Assembly: GCF_042767895.1 (NCBI RefSeq)
Contig: NC_091566.1
Span: 41,553,607 to 41,563,606 of the forward strand
Direction of reading: 5' to 3'
DNA: 10,000 nucleotides
DNA from: Penaeus vannamei
Taxonomy: Eukaryota > Arthropoda > Malacostraca > Decapoda > Penaeidae
Part shown: one piece after another, positions 7,498 through 10,000 of the stretch
Position numbering within the stretch: the first letter of the stretch is position 1
Layout of the letters: each line of letters opens with the position of its first letter
Position numbers and translations under genes: made by a program
The notes under the pieces: generated by a model
Seen by the model: only the letters and a program-made list of their open reading frames with translations
Told to the model about the DNA's origin: nothing
The model's database searches: none

Positions 7498-7660
7498 CGT
7501 TACTGTCATTATTGTAATCATCATTACCATTATTATTATCATTATTGTTATTATCATCATCATTATTATTATTATTATCATTGCCATAGGTATTGTTACC
7601 ATTAACTTTATTATCATTCCTATTTTCACTATAACTATTATTTTTATTGTTATCAATTAC
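7484..7660. repeat. TTA/ATC triplet array, third block
   Basis: After the palindrome centre the top strand returns to TTATCATTATC-type text, including an (ATT)n/(ATC)n mix near 7525-7580. It fades into AT-rich unique text by about 7660. It is the reverse-complement sense of the block immediately to its left. Confidence 0.93.
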
Positions 7661-8350
7661 ATCACCTCTGTCTTTATTAGTATTTGGTATCTGTGTTTAT
7701 ATTTCTCCTCTCTCTTTATCGTTCTCTCTCTTTCTTCCTCAATTCTTTTTCTCCCGGAAAATTGATTTGTTCTGCTTGTTCTATTTCTTTTTGATATATA
7801 TATATATATATTTTATTTTCTTGCTCCTCTTTGTTACATCACTATTATTAAACTTTATATTTTTTGGTATTTGTACTTTCTACTTTGAGTCTTTTATAAT
7901 CTTCATTCAATTTTTTTCCGTTTTTTTTTCTCGCTTTTCCCTTTCCTTTCCTGTTCGGCTTTTTTTTTTCTCAATAATTTTTCTCTGTTTATGTTTCTGC
8001 TTATTTTTCTTGGATCTCTTGCACTTTCCTTCTCTTTCTCTCTATTCCATCTTTCTTTATCCTCACCTTCTCAACTTCTGCCCTCTCTCCTCCCCCTCCT
8101 TCCCTCCTTTCTTCTCTTCTCCTTATTCCTCCCATTTTCTTTTCCTCCTCCTCCTCCACTCCCTTTTGTCCCCATCTTCCTTCTTCTTCTCCTTTCCTTC
8201 CTTCCTCCCTTCTCACCTTCTCCCTTTTACACTCCACTTATCCATCCTCTTCCCTCCCCCACCATCTCACCCTCACCCCATATCCCTCCCCATCCTCCTC
8301 CCCCTTGCGCTTCCCCACCCCCTACCCCTTTCCCTCCCCTCCCTCCTCCC
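7661..8350. repeat. Pyrimidine tract with short (TA)n
   Basis: The top strand is T-rich to about 8030, then CTT/TCC, then C-rich up to 8350. A short (TA)n run lies near 7794-7810. Two related T-rich words containing GGTATTTG or TTTGGTATCTG occur near 7682 and 7866. The 418-codon plus frame beginning at 7647 spans this tract and part of the next island, but is Leu/Phe/Ser/Pro by composition and shows no domain. Confidence 0.88.
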
Positions 8351-8389
8351 GTCCGCCGTGAATTACGGAAGGGTTGGCAGGGGGCGTTC

Positions 8390-8419
8390 GGGCGGCTACA
8401 ACTTATTATCTCGCCGCCC
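8390..8419. repeat. GC-armed inverted repeat
   Basis: GGGCGGC (8390-8396) and GCCGCCC (8413-8419) are exact reverse complements around a 16-nt AT-rich loop containing ACTTATTATC. This gives a 7-bp GC stem at the left edge of the CpG-rich island. It has no downstream T-run and I assign no function. Confidence 0.6.
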
Positions 8420-8700
8420 ACACTGTCTAAACAACAGCACCTTCCCCCGGCGGCGCGCGGGCGAGAGGGGGCTAGCGCGCCGCCCCGCCGCCCGCGACTC
8501 CCGCCCTTGCGCCCTCGTGCGGAGGGGCGGCGGAGGCGGTGTCGGGGCAGGGTCGGCGTGCCCGCGCGCGCCCGGACGCCAAGGCAAACCTAGTAATCGA
8601 AATTCGATAGAAAATCACAGAATTGCAATGAATATAAATCACGCGAGGAGGTCCGGCGATCGCAGAGGCCTGGTGATAAAATCATTAGCAGAACGAACTC

Positions 8701-8842
8701 GGCCGCGCCGTCGCTGCCGCCGCCGCCGCCGCCCGTGTGCGCGCCTGCGTGGACGTGTGTGTGTGTTTTCTTTGCGTGTTCGCGTATGTGTTTGTGTATG
8801 TGTGTTTCTGTGCGTGTTCGTCTGTGTGCGGGTGTGCCTGGC
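8701..8842. repeat. (GCC)n then degenerate (GT)n
   Basis: A short (GCC)n run at about 8714-8734 is followed by GTGTGTGTGT and interrupted TG text (GCGTGTTCGCGTATGTGTTTG) to about 8842. It lies inside the CpG-rich island and splits it into two parts. Alternating GT/GC purine-pyrimidine text of this kind can adopt Z-DNA, which is inference only. Confidence 0.85.
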
Positions 8843-8895
8843 ATGTGCATGTCCGTCTGCGCCCGCGTGCCTGGGCGGACGGGCGGGCGCCGGGG

Positions 8896-8904
8896 ATTTA
8901 TAAC
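8896..8904 (+). promoter_or_regulatory. TATA-like element, tentative
   Basis: TTTATAA sits in a GC-rich setting 11 bp downstream of a GGGCGG box. The arthropod initiator-like TCATTA at 8937-8942 lies about 40 bp downstream, further than the usual 25-30 bp, so the pair is imperfect. TTTATAA is also compatible with a Caudal/Abd-B-type homeodomain word. This is a weak call. Confidence 0.2.
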
Positions 8905-9051
8905 CGGTGGGCGTCGGGCGAGCCGCGAGAGAGCCCTCATTAATCCGCGGCGGACCTGCAGCGCGTCAACCAGCGGGTAATTACGCCGGAGGTGTCCGCA
9001 ATTATCGCACTCGCCGCCCGGACAACAAAGAGACCAGGACGAGGCTGCATA

Positions 9052-9384
9052 ATGGCGGCCTCGGCGGCGGCGGCGACGTCCTCAGAAGCGGGACGGCGTC
9101 GCGCGCAGCATGGAAACGGCCGCATTAGCAAGGCCTTCCTCCGGCCTTCTTCTGCGCCTCCCTCTTTGGCTCCCTCCCTCCGGTCTTTCCCCGAGACCTT
9201 TTCCCTCCCCCGCCCTCCTCCTCCTCCTCCTCCTCCAGGGCCGCCCGACGTGCCGCCCAGGGAGCCCAAGGAGGTCCATCACCCTCGCGAGCCTCCAGGA
9301 CATGGCCGCTCGCTCATGCCGTCTCTCGCCCACGCCCACGAAGCCGCCCGCGAACTCCTTTTCCTCTTGGTAGTATGTGGCTGA
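9052..9384 (+). CDS. Unsupported open frame in CpG-rich island
   Basis: An ATG at 9052 within ATAATGG opens a 110-codon frame ending at the TGA at 9382-9384. The predicted start is MAASAAAATSSEAGRR, followed by a Ser/Pro-rich middle, a run of prolines from the (CCT)n repeat at about 9214-9236, and a His/Arg/Pro-rich tail. An Ala-rich start is common in arthropod transcription factors, but no DNA-binding domain is present. The frame stays open at least 20 codons upstream of this ATG. A possible splice donor GT lies at 9370-9371 (TTG then GTAGTA), weakly matching the consensus. Competing minus-strand frames of similar length overlap it, and GC-rich DNA favours chance open frames. I list it only because it is the least implausible coding frame in the window. 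Confidence 0.12.
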   Translation: MAASAAAATSSEAGRRRAQHGNGRISKAFLRPSSAPPSLAPSLRSFPETFSLPRPPPPPPPPGPPDVPPREPKEVHHPREPPGHGRSLMPSLAHAHEAARELLFLLVVCG

Positions 9385-9400
9385 GGACAAGGGAGATTGT

Positions 9401-9612
9401 GCTTGGATGAAGGAGGGATAACTCTCTCGCTATCCCGGCTATCGCTCTCTCGCTCCCTCTCTCTCTCTCCCTCTATTTATCTATCTTTTTCATCTCTCTC
9501 TCTCCCTCTCACTCGTTCTCTTGTTCTTTTTTTTCTGCCTGTCTCATTTTCTATTTTCCTATACCCTTTTCTTTATCCACCTGTTTGCCTCTGTCTCTCT
9601 TTCTCTCCCACC

Positions 9613-9702
<90 letters not shown>

Positions 9703-9706
9703 CATT
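9401..9706. repeat. (CT)n / (TCTG) microsatellite
   Basis: Pyrimidine-rich text from about 9421 becomes clean (CT)n at about 9616-9644. CTGTCTGT interrupts it, and it resumes as clean (TC)n at about 9653-9698. It is the reverse-complement type of the (GA)n array at the left end of the window. Minus frames read repeated Arg-Glu and plus frames Leu-Ser, both repeat translations. Confidence 0.96.
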
Positions 9707-10000
9707 CCTCCGTGGGGGGTGAGGGCTGAGTGTGCTCGCAACGCACAGGGCGCCCACACTCCCTCTCCCCATGCAGAGCAGTGCAAGGGCCGCCCACTGT
9801 GACGACTCGCACCTTCAGCCATCTACATCGGGAATGAGGCGAGTCTCCTCATAACGCACAGGCCATCCGAAGCCGCTACAACATGGCCATGCTGCGGTGA
9901 TATGTTGGATCCGACGCCCGTGGGTTGGAGTTATGACTGAGGGATGGGTCGCGTCTTCGGAAAAGGGTTGGGCGGTCGAGAGTATGTACGGGCGCGCACT
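9707..10000. other. Unique GC-balanced DNA at right edge
   Basis: Non-repetitive sequence runs off the window. AACGCACAGG occurs twice (near 9739 and 9853). GACTCGC (9804-9810) and GCGAGTC (9839-9845) form an inverted repeat around 28 nt. CATGGCCATG (9882-9891) is a perfect 10-bp palindrome. Minus-strand frames here are short and end in the (CT)n array. I recognise no gene, but the segment could be part of one that continues to the right. Confidence 0.5.

Larger units (their letters stand above)
8351..9400. promoter_or_regulatory. CpG-rich island, candidate regulatory or first-exon region
   Basis: About 1 kb is GC-rich with dense CpG, in sharp contrast to the repeats on both sides. Within it are isolated AT-rich words resembling transcription-factor sites: TAAACAA (8428-8434, forkhead type), TTAATCC (8940-8946, Otx/Bicoid type), the palindrome GTAATTAC (8977-8984, homeodomain type), CAATTA near 8999, AACAAAG (9024-9030, Sox/TCF type) and GCATAATGGCGGC (9047-9059, ending in a YY1/Pho-like ATGGC core). 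A GGGCGG box at 8881-8886 precedes a TATA-like TTTATAA (8897-8903). Site names come from consensus knowledge; binding and promoter activity are inferred. No exon can be proven. It could equally be an unusually GC-rich intergenic segment. Confidence 0.45.

Noticed and set aside
7647..8903. 418-codon plus-strand frame
   Set aside because: It runs through a pyrimidine tract and then GC-rich DNA, with no recognisable domain and Leu/Phe/Ser/Pro bias. An overlapping 200-codon frame is also open.
1..10000. CRISPR array, bacterial operon or phage defence system
   Set aside because: No regularly spaced repeats with unique spacers, no ribosome-binding sites or compact genes. Composition and repeats point to a eukaryotic nuclear genome.

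Overview
The window looks like non-coding nuclear DNA from a eukaryote whose genome is unusually rich in simple repeats. The mix of (GA)n/(GACA)n, (TCTG)n, (AT)n and very long imperfect AAT/ATG/ATC triplet arrays resembles penaeid shrimp and other decapod crustacean genomes. That assignment is an inference from composition only. I recognise no protein-coding gene, rRNA, tRNA, CRISPR array, operon or identifiable transposon. The long open frames are artefacts: pyrimidine-only strands and ATN triplet arrays contain few stop codons, so frames of 400-540 codons appear that read as polySer/Leu/Pro or polyIle/Met.

Layout. 1-299: (GACA)n and (GA)n. 300-485: unique. 486-1512: AAT/GAT-type triplet array. 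1513-1812: unique. 1813-2240: purine-rich GAA/GGA. 2241-2422: unique. 2423-2551: (AG)n of about 80 bp, then a G-run cluster. 2590-2700: (AT)n. 2701-3415: C-rich pyrimidine tract with 87-91 bp and shorter minisatellites. 3416-3628: unique, moderately GC-rich. 3629-3790: (TCTG)n/(TC)n. 3791-4794: pyrimidine tract, T-rich then C-rich. 4795-4883: short unique spacer. 4884-5606: G-rich minisatellite built on GGTTCTTGAGGAG. 5607-5663: short unique segment with a duplicated TTTAATGGCC. 5664-6260: TTC/TCC pyrimidine tract. 6261-6612: the largest AT-balanced unique segment. 6613-7660: triplet arrays that change strand orientation twice, with a perfect 14-bp-arm inverted repeat at one junction. 7661-8350: pyrimidine tract. 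8351-9400: CpG-rich, GC-rich island containing AT-rich homeodomain-, Sox- and Fox-like words. 9401-9706: (CT)n. 9707-10000: unique GC-balanced DNA running off the end.

The best candidate for function is the CpG-rich island at 8351-9400, which looks like a promoter/enhancer or first-exon region of a neighbouring gene. The most unusual architecture is the repeated switching of purine/pyrimidine strand polarity, especially the C-rich to G-rich flip near 4795-4884 and the inverted triplet arrays around 7089-7497. These are plausible sites of non-B DNA structure. Nothing here supports a claim of a new biological system.
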